A DNA stretch of 64,000 nucleotides from Topomyia yanbarensis (lineage: Eukaryota; Arthropoda; Insecta; Diptera; Culicidae). The first letter of the stretch is position 1. Every line of letters begins with the position of its first letter. Where the stretch lies: NCBI RefSeq assembly GCF_030247195.1, contig NC_080672.1, positions 27,163,906-27,227,905 of the forward strand, in the 5' to 3' direction. Positions 56,601 through 64,000 of the stretch are shown here, piece by piece. Made by a program: the position numbers and the translations under genes. Under the pieces are notes generated by a model. That model was not told the origin of the DNA. It worked only from the letters and a program-made list of their open reading frames with translations, and ran no database searches.

Positions 56601-59600
56601 GCGGACTTTGCCCGGTTTCCGGGGGTTCGTAACTACTCCTAACGGCAAATACCACACTCGTTTAGGATCGGCTAGTGCGAGCTCCTTCTGAGTTGCACGG
56701 TGCGCATAGCCTTTCAGCTGATACTCCGCTATTTGCTTCTTCAGATTGGCTGCCAGCTCGGGATCTCGCAGCATCCTACGCTCCAGACATTCGAAACGCT
56801 TCACCGCCATGTTGTAGCTGTCCGGGAATTCTATTTCGTCGTACCTCCACAGTAGGCCAGTTTGGAATTGTTCTCCTACTCGGATAGTCGTCCGCTCCAT
56901 AATCTCCCTAGCTCGCGTGTCTTCTACAGATTCCAGCACGACTGGCGGTTGAACTCCGGCATCCTCCATAGAAAAATAGTCTTTCACTGCATTGTGCAGC
57001 TCCTGGTCGCCGGTACCGGCACATTCACAAGCGTGATAATTCAACGAATGCGTATCCCTACTTTCACCACCGCCGAATATGCACCATCCTAACCGTGTTT
57101 TCACGGCAATAGGCTCGGTTCTCTTTCCTTCTCTTGCCTGCAGCGGTACCGTGAGGTTCGCATTGTTAACGCCGATCAGCAGACGGGGAATCGCTTTCGT
57201 GTAGCTAGCGATCGGCAGACCTTGCAGATGGCGGTAGTGTCGCGCCAGCTTGTCGTAATCTAGATTCTGTTCCGGTAAAGTAAGCTCATTTACAGTACGA
57301 ACGTCGTTGATCGTGAACTGCTTGTTGCTATTGGCTCCCCTGATGAAAACTCTCACTTGCTTCGATTCCGATTCAACTCTGGTGACGTTTCCGGTCCACT
57401 TCATACACAACGGTGTCTTCCGACCGTCGATACCCAATTGCTCCACCAGGCTGTTCTCGATGAGCGACAAGTCCGAACCATCATCCAGAAATGCGAAAGT
57501 TTCAATGGTCGCTCGTGGCCCACGGAGAACGACAGGAATTATGCGGAAAAGAAAAGTCTGCTTGCCTTGCCGATGTGTATGGTTCTGAACAATCGACAAT
57601 TCTTGGGTTGGTCGCTGGTTTGCATTGGATCGATTTGAATGTAGCAGTGCATGATGACGGTAGGTACATCCATCGATCACGCACAGCTTCGCGTTTCTGC
57701 AGCTTCTCTTCCCATGTGCGTTGAGACAACTCCGGCAAAGACCTTTATCTCGTACGAAGTTCCATCGGCTGTCCACAGTATACGCCTTAAATGCGGTGCA
57801 TTCTGCTAGACGGTGACCTGATTTCTTGCAGCATATACACGCTCGATCCTTTTCGCTCACTACCTCACGAACGGATTCTGCTTCGTTGCTATGCGTGTTC
57901 ACCGCTCCTTTGTGTCTCGGCTTCTGCTGACTACTGTTACTTTCGCCGGTGTAGTTTGACACACTGCAAACGGCTGTGACGACTTTGAGCATAAAATCTC
58001 CAAACGCCTTGAGGTTTACTACCGGGTGCTGTTGTATGTAGTCCGCCCACTGCATCTTGGTGTGTACAGGTAGCTTCTCCACCAGCTCCATCAGCAACGT
58101 AGGATTCGAGAGATGTTCCTGCTGTCCCGCTGCTTCCAGGTGGTCGCAGAGGCTGCGCACAGCCATGCCGAAGTCGATTATAGTTTCCAATTTCTCCGCC
58201 TTCGGTGCCTGGACACTGCGCACTTTTTGTAACAATGCACCGATTAATAACCCGGGTCGCCCGTATAACAACCGAAGAGTATCGATCACTTGAGGCACTG
58301 ATTCCGGAAGCAGCAACCTGCTTTTGACAGATTCGTACGCGTGCCCTTTCAGGCAACGTTGAAGACGCGAAAGATTCTCGGCACTATTGTAACCGCACGC
58401 CAGCGAACTATTCATAAAGCTACTGATGAAGATTGGCCAATCAACAGGATTGCCAGAGAACGAAGGTAGATCGCGGGACATCACTTGACGCGCGGCTAGC
58501 TGCGAGGGGGAGGGGGTGTATTGTTCAACGACAGGCAGTCCCGGCGGAGGGGGAACTATGCCTGTAGATAGTGACGGATTTACGTGTGGCATAGGGCCAA
58601 CATTTGACAGTTCCATATTGGGAAAAACTGTCCCATTTGCCAGTGGCGTATGGCCTACGATTGGCGGTCCCGCAGTTGCGGATACTAATCCGGAATGTAT
58701 ACTTGGATTTGCCTGTGGCGCAAGGCCAACATTCGATCCCGTCGAGGGAAAAACTGTATTCATGTTGTTCGATGGAACCGTGGCCGAGGCTGCCAACGTT
58801 CCGAACTGTTTCATTATGTGTTGGAGGGAGCATCCATAGTTGGATGGTAATGGTACACTAGTAGGTGGATAATTCAGTGGCTTACCTTGATGTGCTACGG
58901 GGGGAACGGGGGGCTGGACTTTACCTCTCGAACCTGCTACCTGCTGTCTCTGAGTGATCGCGCCGGTATACTGCTGCTGATCACAAACGGTGAGACCCGG
59001 TTGTTGAGGGTCGAACAAATTGCCCAGGGTTGTTACTACGGGGGGCACGAGGAATTCACCCTGTTGACTCCGATGTGCCTTTGGGATCGCGCCGGTATAC
59101 AGCTGCTGATCCCGAACGATGAGACCCGATTGGTGAGGGTTGAACGAATTTCCACACGTTGGCGCTACGGGGGGCTGGACTTTACCTCTCGAACCTGCTA
59201 CCTGCTGTCTCTGAGTGATCGCGCCGGTATACTGCTGCTGATCACAAACGGTGAGACCCGATTGTTGAGGGTCGAACAAATTGCCCAGTGTTGATACTAC
59301 GGGGGGCACGGGAAATTCACCCCGTTGACTCCGATGTGCCTTTGGGATCGCGCCGGTATACTGCTGCTGATCCCGAACGATGAGACCCGATTGGTGAGGG
59401 TCGAACGAATTTCCACACGTTGGTGCTGCGGGGGGAACTGGGGGCTGGACTGCGGGGAGCACGGAGAATTCCAATTGTGGGTTCTTAGGTGTTTTCGGCA
59501 TCGCGCCGGTATACTGCTGCTGATCTCGAGTAACCAGACCTGGTTCCGATGGGTTAACCACCTGTCCCAACGTTGGTTCTCGATCGCATAATTGCATGGC

Positions 59601-60062
59601 CGGGGAAGCTGCTGCCCCGCCTGTCGGTTGATCCATCTGCTGACCATGCGCGCTTGCACCCTGTTCCATGCACTGCTGTTGCCACTGCTTTACTCTATCC
59701 TGGCTCGTCCTGTGACTGATCCGGCTCCTATTACTAGCCGTTTCTTCCAACTCCTCCTCCAGCTGGTGTTTCTCTGCTAGATGACGTTGCTCTAATTCCT
59801 GCTGCTCTTTCAGTCGCTGCATCTTCATCCGTGCCGCCTTTGCGCTGGAAGTGGGAGTGCACACACTCACCGGCAAACAATGCCTACATGTCCACGGCCG
59901 GTCTGCAACAGACGATGTGACTTGAGCACATGACATGTGCCACCAACCATCGCATCGGTCGCATTGAACGCAATCATCGGCCGATTCCGGATGGGCGCAG
60001 CAAACACAATCCGATGATTTTCCCTGCTCGGGCGTTTTGAGGTTGGGATCCGTATTTGGCAT
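53556..60062 (-). CDS. BEL/Pao Gag-Pol polyprotein with N-terminal PHD finger
   Basis: 2,168 residues from ATG 60062; an open extension upstream runs into the 5' LTR and is unlikely to be translated. Domains in order: PHD finger C19/C22, C34/C37, H42/C45, C59/C62 with W57; a Glu/Gln-rich coiled coil (about 75-115); a Pro/Gln-rich region with an 87-residue tandem repeat carrying DQQQYTGAI (about 200-390); a Gag core beginning LPSFSGNPVDWPIFISSF; knuckles CICCKKSGHRLAEC and CRSCLNAHGKRSC; protease LDDGSDLSLI (D860-S863); reverse transcriptase with YVDD at 1275-1278; RNase H-like domain (LHVFVDASEVAFSA, LWSDSATVLAWL); integrase with GIDFFG, YTDNGTNF and GGAWERMV giving D, D and E near 1845, 1905 and 1950; and a BEL-type C-terminal domain. 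No stop or frameshift. Gag and Pol share one frame, as is common in BEL elements. Confidence 0.95.
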   Translation of the reverse strand: MPNTDPNLKTPEQGKSSDCVCCAHPESADDCVQCDRCDGWWHMSCAQVTSSVADRPWTCRHCLPVSVCTPTSSAKAARMKMQRLKEQQELEQRHLAEKHQLEEELEETASNRSRISHRTSQDRVKQWQQQCMEQGASAHGQQMDQPTGGAAASPAMQLCDREPTLGQVVNPSEPGLVTRDQQQYTGAMPKTPKNPQLEFSVLPAVQPPVPPAAPTCGNSFDPHQSGLIVRDQQQYTGAIPKAHRSQRGEFPVPPVVSTLGNLFDPQQSGLTVCDQQQYTGAITQRQQVAGSRGKVQPPVAPTCGNSFNPHQSGLIVRDQQLYTGAIPKAHRSQQGEFLVPPVVTTLGNLFDPQQPGLTVCDQQQYTGAITQRQQVAGSRGKVQPPVPPVAHQGKPLNYPPTSVPLPSNYGCSLQHIMKQFGTLAASATVPSNNMNTVFPSTGSNVGLAPQANPSIHSGLVSATAGPPIVGHTPLANGTVFPNMELSNVGPMPHVNPSLSTGIVPPPPGLPVVEQYTPSPSQLAARQVMSRDLPSFSGNPVDWPIFISSFMNSSLACGYNSAENLSRLQRCLKGHAYESVKSRLLLPESVPQVIDTLRLLYGRPGLLIGALLQKVRSVQAPKAEKLETIIDFGMAVRSLCDHLEAAGQQEHLSNPTLLMELVEKLPVHTKMQWADYIQQHPVVNLKAFGDFMLKVVTAVCSVSNYTGESNSSQQKPRHKGAVNTHSNEAESVREVVSEKDRACICCKKSGHRLAECTAFKAYTVDSRWNFVRDKGLCRSCLNAHGKRSCRNAKLCVIDGCTYRHHALLHSNRSNANQRPTQELSIVQNHTHRQGKQTFLFRIIPVVLRGPRATIETFAFLDDGSDLSLIENSLVEQLGIDGRKTPLCMKWTGNVTRVESESKQVRVFIRGANSNKQFTINDVRTVNELTLPEQNLDYDKLARHYRHLQGLPIASYTKAIPRLLIGVNNANLTVPLQAREGKRTEPIAVKTRLGWCIFGGGESRDTHSLNYHACECAGTGDQELHNAVKDYFSMEDAGVQPPVVLESVEDTRAREIMERTTIRVGEQFQTGLLWRYDEIEFPDSYNMAVKRFECLERRMLRDPELAANLKKQIAEYQLKGYAHRATQKELALADPKRVWYLPLGVVTNPRKPGKVRLIWDAAAKVDGISLNSMLLKGPDQLSSLPGVLLRFRQYKVGVSADIREMFHQLLICEPDRHSQRFLFRSDPSRPVETYIMDVATFGSTCSPASAQYAKNKNAEEFVARYPRAVEGIQRNHYVDDYLDSFESVDEAERVSRAVGAIHQKGGFHLRNWLSNSAEVLRGLNEEATNASKNLCLSTTDGDRVLGMLWQTTDDELRFSMNLKEEIQRVLNEDERPTKRQILKCLMGIFDPLGLLSVYLVHGKILLQDVWRAGLQWDERVPEEIFERWARWTALFPKIRDLRIPRCYFEEATEQTYKRLQLHVFVDASEVAFSAVAYFRVIDIEGKAECSLVAARTKVAPLKPLSIPRLELQAAVLGSRLMSFVQENHSVKVKQRFLWSDSATVLAWLRADHRRYKQYVACRVGELLSTTDVAEWRWVPSKSNPADAATKWGKNSCPKECDEWFKGPKFLRLSEDNWPEQVKTSTAPEEELRPCLVIQGATIPECVVDFARFSRWRRLLGAVAYVHRFIDNCQRRRRNEKPELLHLSQDELRKAKSTIIRMVQWQEFPAEMASLTRGQTELPKTSRLYQTTPTMDEHGVLRVDGRIGAAPHAAFDARFPAILPRKHHVTKLVVHDFHRACRHGNSETVVNEVRQYYNISRLRTVVKQVAAACQWCKVAKANPKVPRMAPLPVARLSSFCRPFTYTGIDFFGPFLVKVGRSAAKRWICLSTCLTTRAVHVEVAHSLSTPSCVKCIRRFVCRRGAPAEIYTDNGTNFQGAKRLLQEEIENELAATFTNEDTKWNFIPPGAPHMGGAWERMVRSVKSAMEAAYKNDRKLDDEGLETLVVEAEGIVNSRPLTYLPLDAAEGEALTPNHFLLGSSKGVRQPAVNISDPAYAVKSSWNLIQHQLDIFWKRWVQEYLPMLTKRMKWFGEVTPVAVGDLVLVVDDTRRNGWLRGRVKEVATAEDGRVRQAVVQTARGLLRRPVSKLAVLEVEPDGKTGTGDQCYGGEDVTASTASQCGHGLTMRTQPL
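53620..53630 (-). promoter_or_regulatory. BEL polypurine tract
   Basis: The minus strand reads GGGGGAGAGGA directly before the 3' LTR. This is the site for priming plus-strand DNA, and it lies inside the coding frame. Confidence 0.8.
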
Positions 60063-60094
60063 GGTGAAATTCAGCTGGGCACAATTCGATACCT

Positions 60095-60105
60095 TTCCCG
60101 GCCAC
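60095..60105 (-). promoter_or_regulatory. Possible tRNA primer-binding region of the BEL element
   Basis: The minus strand downstream of the 5' LTR contains GTGGCCGGGAA, like the complement of a tRNA T-arm region. It is about 19 bases inside the LTR border rather than adjacent, so the assignment is uncertain. Confidence 0.25.
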
Positions 60106-60123
60106 GAAATTTCTTTAAGATTT

Positions 60124-60711
60124 TGTTCAGAGAACAAAAGGTGAAATCCGAAATCTTGTTAGCTGTCGCAAATTGATGCGGAAACAGCTTAAAGCTGTAA
60201 TTTTATTCAGAGTTAGATAACGCATGTAAACAATATAAGTAACTCACAAATTTCGGTGTGCGAATCAATTTTAATCCGGGGAAGACTATTCCTCCACTTT
60301 AAACTATCTGTGATCAAAATTCTAGGTTAAGCATGAGCTCCAATGCGTACAGCTTTAGTTCTACTCACTGTGATAATGATCTGTGATTTTAGTTTTAAGT
60401 CCTAGCTGTAAGTTAGTTTAAGTCAATTTAACACTGAAAAGAGCAAACAACTTTACTATTAAATTTTACAAGCTTTAGATTAAAGCAAAATGAACTCCTG
60501 CCTCCTAACTTACGTCTGATCGCGTTCGATGTTGCAAAGAAAAAAAGATTGTGCAAACGGAAATAACTGCTGATGGCAAGCCATGTCATCTTCCCGCGTC
60601 AATTGACAGTTCATACCGGTTGACGCGGCGCTTGCATTAGGCCGCGTTCACAGTGGTTGCGTTCGCATAGTAAGGCCGTGTCCACACTGCGAAGCAGTGC
60701 TGGCGGTAACA
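60124..60711 (-). repeat. BEL 5' LTR
   Basis: 588 bp, TGTT...AACA, matching 53032-53619 except at one base. As the 5' LTR it should hold the promoter; no clear TATA or initiator was singled out. Confidence 0.95.
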
Positions 60712-60716
60712 ACCTT

Positions 60717-62335
60717 TTATAAACGATTCTAACAAGTAAAGACAAATTAGCTAACCCTCAACTCAGAATGACCGGCGGCGAGGATTGTCTGTTACTCTAT
60801 GGTATAAATACCAGTTGGCATAACCTAAGGAAATACTTTCGAATGTATTTAGTGTCACATGGTTGAGTGAACCGAGCAATCGGGTGGATCGCAAATTTGC
60901 GTACGAAATATTTCAAATGCAACAGAAAGATACTGCTCTAAAACCAACCAAACCAAAATATGCATTCATCTCGATTTTAATATAGATTCAAGGAAAGGAA
61001 GGATCACAAGTTTACGTACAAGAGTTATTTGGTATACAGCTTCAAAGAACTGCTCATGTTTGAAAGAAGGAACCAATTCGAAAGGATAACAGGTTTGCTT
61101 GCGAGAAGCCGCCGCTTTCGACGGCACATCCTCAGAAGCTTGTCATCGCGTCAGTTCCTTGACTTAGGTAATGCGCAAACCTTTGGCTTTACAACAAAAA
61201 ATGAATAAAAACATTAACTTTTCTGAGCAATGAGGCATGCTAGATGGCTTTCGGGGGAATGGTATACAATCGAAAAGAACTATTTTTTCAATAGATTTCT
61301 AGCTTAACCGTTTCTGTGTTCGAAAAATCTACGATGATGGAGGCGGCGCTTATGCTTTGTGTTAAATTAAAAATATTACACAAGAACTGCCACAACTGCT
61401 AGATTTCTAGAAGGCGAAAAAATCTTAATTATCCAATTTTAATGCAATTTCAAAGAATTAAATATGCATTGAAGACCTTATAGAAGAATACAACGATTTA
61501 TGAAACTGGGAAACGTGGGAAAATTCGCTTGTTTAGAGCAGACCGTTTTGCAAGGATTTAACTTCTACCAAGAGTGACATTAAACATACAAGGGCTTCCC
61601 GGTATAACACGACTTATAAAGGCTTCAGATGATTTTTCTGAAATGTATGCGTGAGAAATCAAAAGCAGACTTAGCCGAAACTAGCAAAAACTTTCCAGTT
61701 ACCTTAATTTATCATTATTTTCTCGGAAGCATTGTTTTGATGGTTTCGCTATGATGATGATGATGATGACGATGATGATGATGAACTACATAACGGAGGC
61801 AATAAAGTTTTCCCCCGCATAACCACGCGCAAACTTCCTTACAAACAAAATTGAATGCTATTAACTCAACGATGAAAGCAAACCACCCAGCAAAGAAGTT
61901 TAGCTTCCGTACAGTCATTTGTTGGTTCAACTAAAGAAGTAAGTAGCTCCCGCACTAGACTGGTTCAATTTTTGACTTTTAGCTCTACCAGGCTTTTCTA
62001 ATTCCTTTTATGGTCCTTAGTAATTGTGCAAATTTTGGTACCGATTGGTTGTGTCTACGGACCCTCCAAAAATTTCAAAGTTTATATGGAAAAACGGTTA
62101 ACATTGAAAATAATTTTTTTAAAAATCACCTCATCATTCAATTAATCAGAACACTATATATTTCTAAAGGTAATCTTCTACTGAACACATTCGTGGAACA
62201 TTAAAAGTTTATGAAAATTCGCTGAGAAAAGTTATTAACTAAAGAAGCAGCTTGACTTCAGAACAAGTGAATTTTATTATTATTATTATTATTAATCCCA
62301 TCCCATTGTAATCTGCTGTATATATGACGAGGACC
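60717..62335. other. Sequence right of the BEL element, no gene seen
   Basis: AT-rich with short frames only. Contains a segment related to 2640-2800 (61094-61140), a GAT/ATG trinucleotide tract at about 61752-61783 and an (ATT)n tract at about 62275-62295. The His-rich frame on the minus strand is a product of the first tract. Confidence 0.5.
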
Positions 62336-64000
62336 CAGTGGCGTAGCCAGGGGGGGGGGGGGGGTTTGGGGGTTAAACCCCCCCCCCCCCCAAACCAAAA
62401 TTAATTGGATTGAAAAAAAATTGATGCTGACGAATTTAATTTAATATTCCACAAAATATTTTTGGAAAAATATTCTCTGATCACTACATTGAGAACTGTG
62501 TTTAAAGCGTCATGAGAACTTTTGGAAAATTGTGGGAAGGGGATCTTGTAACTTATCTCTTAGCCAAAATCCCATAGTTGTCAAATTAGTTCAATGTAAA
62601 ATAAAATAACTGTCTGAATTATTATGAGCTCATTTTTGGAAAGATGCTTCAAAATATGGATTAGAGACAATTTTTCGAATGGGAATCTAAATTTGAATAG
62701 GTTGATTGCATATAAAACTTAAGCATGTTTACCGAAAACTTACATACATTTCAACATTTGCTGAAAATGTATTTTTTTAGATTGTGTAGAGTTTAGACAA
62801 CAATTCAATATGGTTAACAACAAGAATAACATTTCAGAAACTAGTTGAAAGTTGATGTAATTTTGTCTCTAGCAGGTCAGGATCGGTTTTATGAGCATAG
62901 GATTTTTGTTGTATTATCAACTATAAGAATAGCCTCTTAGCAGGATGCAATGAATGGCGTACTAAAATTTTGTGTGCTACGTACTAGTACTGCAAGTTGT
63001 GAGGTTGACTAATGAAGAAAAGTAAAATTAATGCTCGATAAATTTTTAACGGTCACGATCACATTCATTCGAAACTGCCAAATTTCGATGTTAAGTAACA
63101 TTGAAGAATTTCAAAACGTAAAACTGTTCATCTGCTGATAGAATAATTTTGACGGTTAATCCTCCTAGAAGTAATTATAGACAAGAATTACTCTTCAACC
63201 AAATTTGGGTCGAGACTTAATGTCTCCAGCAAAGTTTTCGAAAGTGCTATTTCAAACAACTTTGTCAAAGACATAAATATCCCACATATTCAGAGTATCG
63301 AAATATAGTAGTAGAAAACCTTTACAACAAGCTATTCTGAAATTACTGTATTTGATTAATCTCTTCTGCGGTAATTAAATAATAAATTCACATTGCGTTC
63401 AAGGTGCCTTTGAAGCATACAAAGAAAATAAGGGAACTGGATATAAAACAAATAATTCCCAGATATTAAAAGGACTCAAAAACACAAAGAGTGATTCCAT
63501 TTTCAGGAGCTAGCATCAATTCGGCGCTAGCTTAGTCCGCCCACCAAGTTAGTGTCAGATTCTGATGAGATGAAGTCGAAACGCAAGTTTCAGTTCCATC
63601 CATCCATAATTTAGTTATAGGTTTTGTGTTCTCAACTCGCAATGATTGTTTCAAACAATTTTATCCGTAGCGCAGAAAAAAATAGATTTCACCTAAATTT
63701 TTCTTCACTAAGTAGAAATATAGCAGGCCCAGTCCATTTAAATCCCTATATGTTGAATTCATGTAGCCTTCATATTTTCAACAAAATTGTTTGAAATGAC
63801 ATTATCAAAAACTTTGCTGAAGGCACCATGTCTCTTAATATTTTTGAAAAATTAATTCACCATAATTACCTCTATGAGAGTTAATCACTAAAATTTCTAT
63901 ATCAAAGCAGGCGCTGTTTTATGTTGATAACTTCCCGAAGTTGTCAAACCTTCAAAGTCAAGGATTATTATATTAGGTGATCTTGACCGTTGAAAATTTT
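62336..64000. mobile_element. hAT-type terminal end, partner outside the window
   Basis: CAGTGGCGTAGCCAGG at 62336-62351 is followed by a long G run, TTTGGGGGTTAAA and a long C run, a hairpin-forming subterminal region like that at 48400-48455. No CCACTG end followed by the adjacent CGAGGACC was seen before 64000, so only one end is supported. The extent given is a maximum. Confidence 0.45.
63500..63730. mobile_element. Diverged family-B MITE fragment
   Basis: Contains GTTAGTGTCAGATTCTGATGAG and GTCGAAACGCAAG, and further on CACCTAAATTTTTCTTCACT with AAATATAGCA. These are degraded versions of modules in the elements at 27611-28009 and 52395-52938. Confidence 0.5.

Larger units (their letters stand above)
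53032..60711 (-). mobile_element. Intact BEL/Pao LTR retrotransposon, 7,680 bp
   Basis: Two 588-bp LTRs, a 5-bp duplication, a polypurine tract next to the 3' LTR and one uninterrupted Gag-Pol frame on the minus strand. The LTRs differ at one base, which indicates a very recent insertion. Everything needed for an autonomous copy appears to be present. No additional envelope-like frame is seen. Confidence 0.95.

Noticed and set aside
53690..59780. Many + strand frames and alternative minus frames within 53.7-59.8 kb
   Set aside because: Shadows of the 2,168-codon BEL Gag-Pol frame.
61715..61930. His-rich C-terminal frame
   Set aside because: The His run is the complement of a GAT/ATG trinucleotide tract.

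Overview
The window reads as nuclear DNA of an insect, most likely a culicine (Aedes-type) mosquito. This is an inference. It rests on one spliced metazoan gene end, a tRNA-derived SINE, and dense, layered transposons of R1, RTE, I-like, BEL/Pao, mariner, hAT and piggyBac type plus many MITEs. There are no bacterial operons, CRISPR arrays or rRNA genes. The only clear host gene is the 3' end of a short-chain dehydrogenase/reductase (11481-11985, + strand). A second candidate host-type exon (44640-44738) lies inside a hAT-like element.

Layout. 1-6.4 kb: two broken APE-type non-LTR retrotransposons on the minus strand, one split by a 935-bp MITE, and a decayed Mutator-like transposase with a FLYWCH-like N-terminus. 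6.6-8.4 kb: a (TA)n tract carrying a foldback element. 10.2-10.5 kb: the 3' tail of an R1-like element. 11.5-12.4 kb: the SDR gene end. 13.3-20.7 kb: a 5'-truncated RTE-type element bounded by a 13-bp target duplication, split by a complete 5.7-kb R1-clade element with its own 10-bp duplication. 22.06-22.99 kb: a truncated inverted copy of that R1 family. 23.2-29.1 kb: a decayed I-like element with RNase H, whose ORF1 is split by a foldback element that itself carries a MITE.

29.1-37.6 kb: a compound hAT-like unit (8-bp duplication) holding a mariner, a hAT-type foldback element, RTE-like fragments and a long (ATTT)n tract. 38.3 kb: a SINE. 41.7-48.5 kb: a second compound hAT-like unit (8-bp duplication) holding an R1-type fragment, the candidate exon, a (TA)n tract and a piggyBac-type non-autonomous element with a further MITE inside. 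49-53 kb: several MITEs. 53.03-60.71 kb: a nearly pristine BEL/Pao LTR retrotransposon on the minus strand, with one uninterrupted Gag-Pol frame, LTRs that differ at one base, a 5-bp duplication and an N-terminal PHD finger. 60.7-64 kb: repeat-poor sequence and one more hAT-type end.

The genes form no pathway. The useful content is the order of insertions, which can be read from target-site duplications at almost every level. Best leads: the BEL Gag PHD finger and 87-residue repeat; a stem-loop with a GNRA tetraloop conserved by covariation in R1-type 3' UTRs; the non-AUG ORF1/ORF2 junction and changed catalytic residue of the R1 copy; and the exon-like segment inside a hAT unit.
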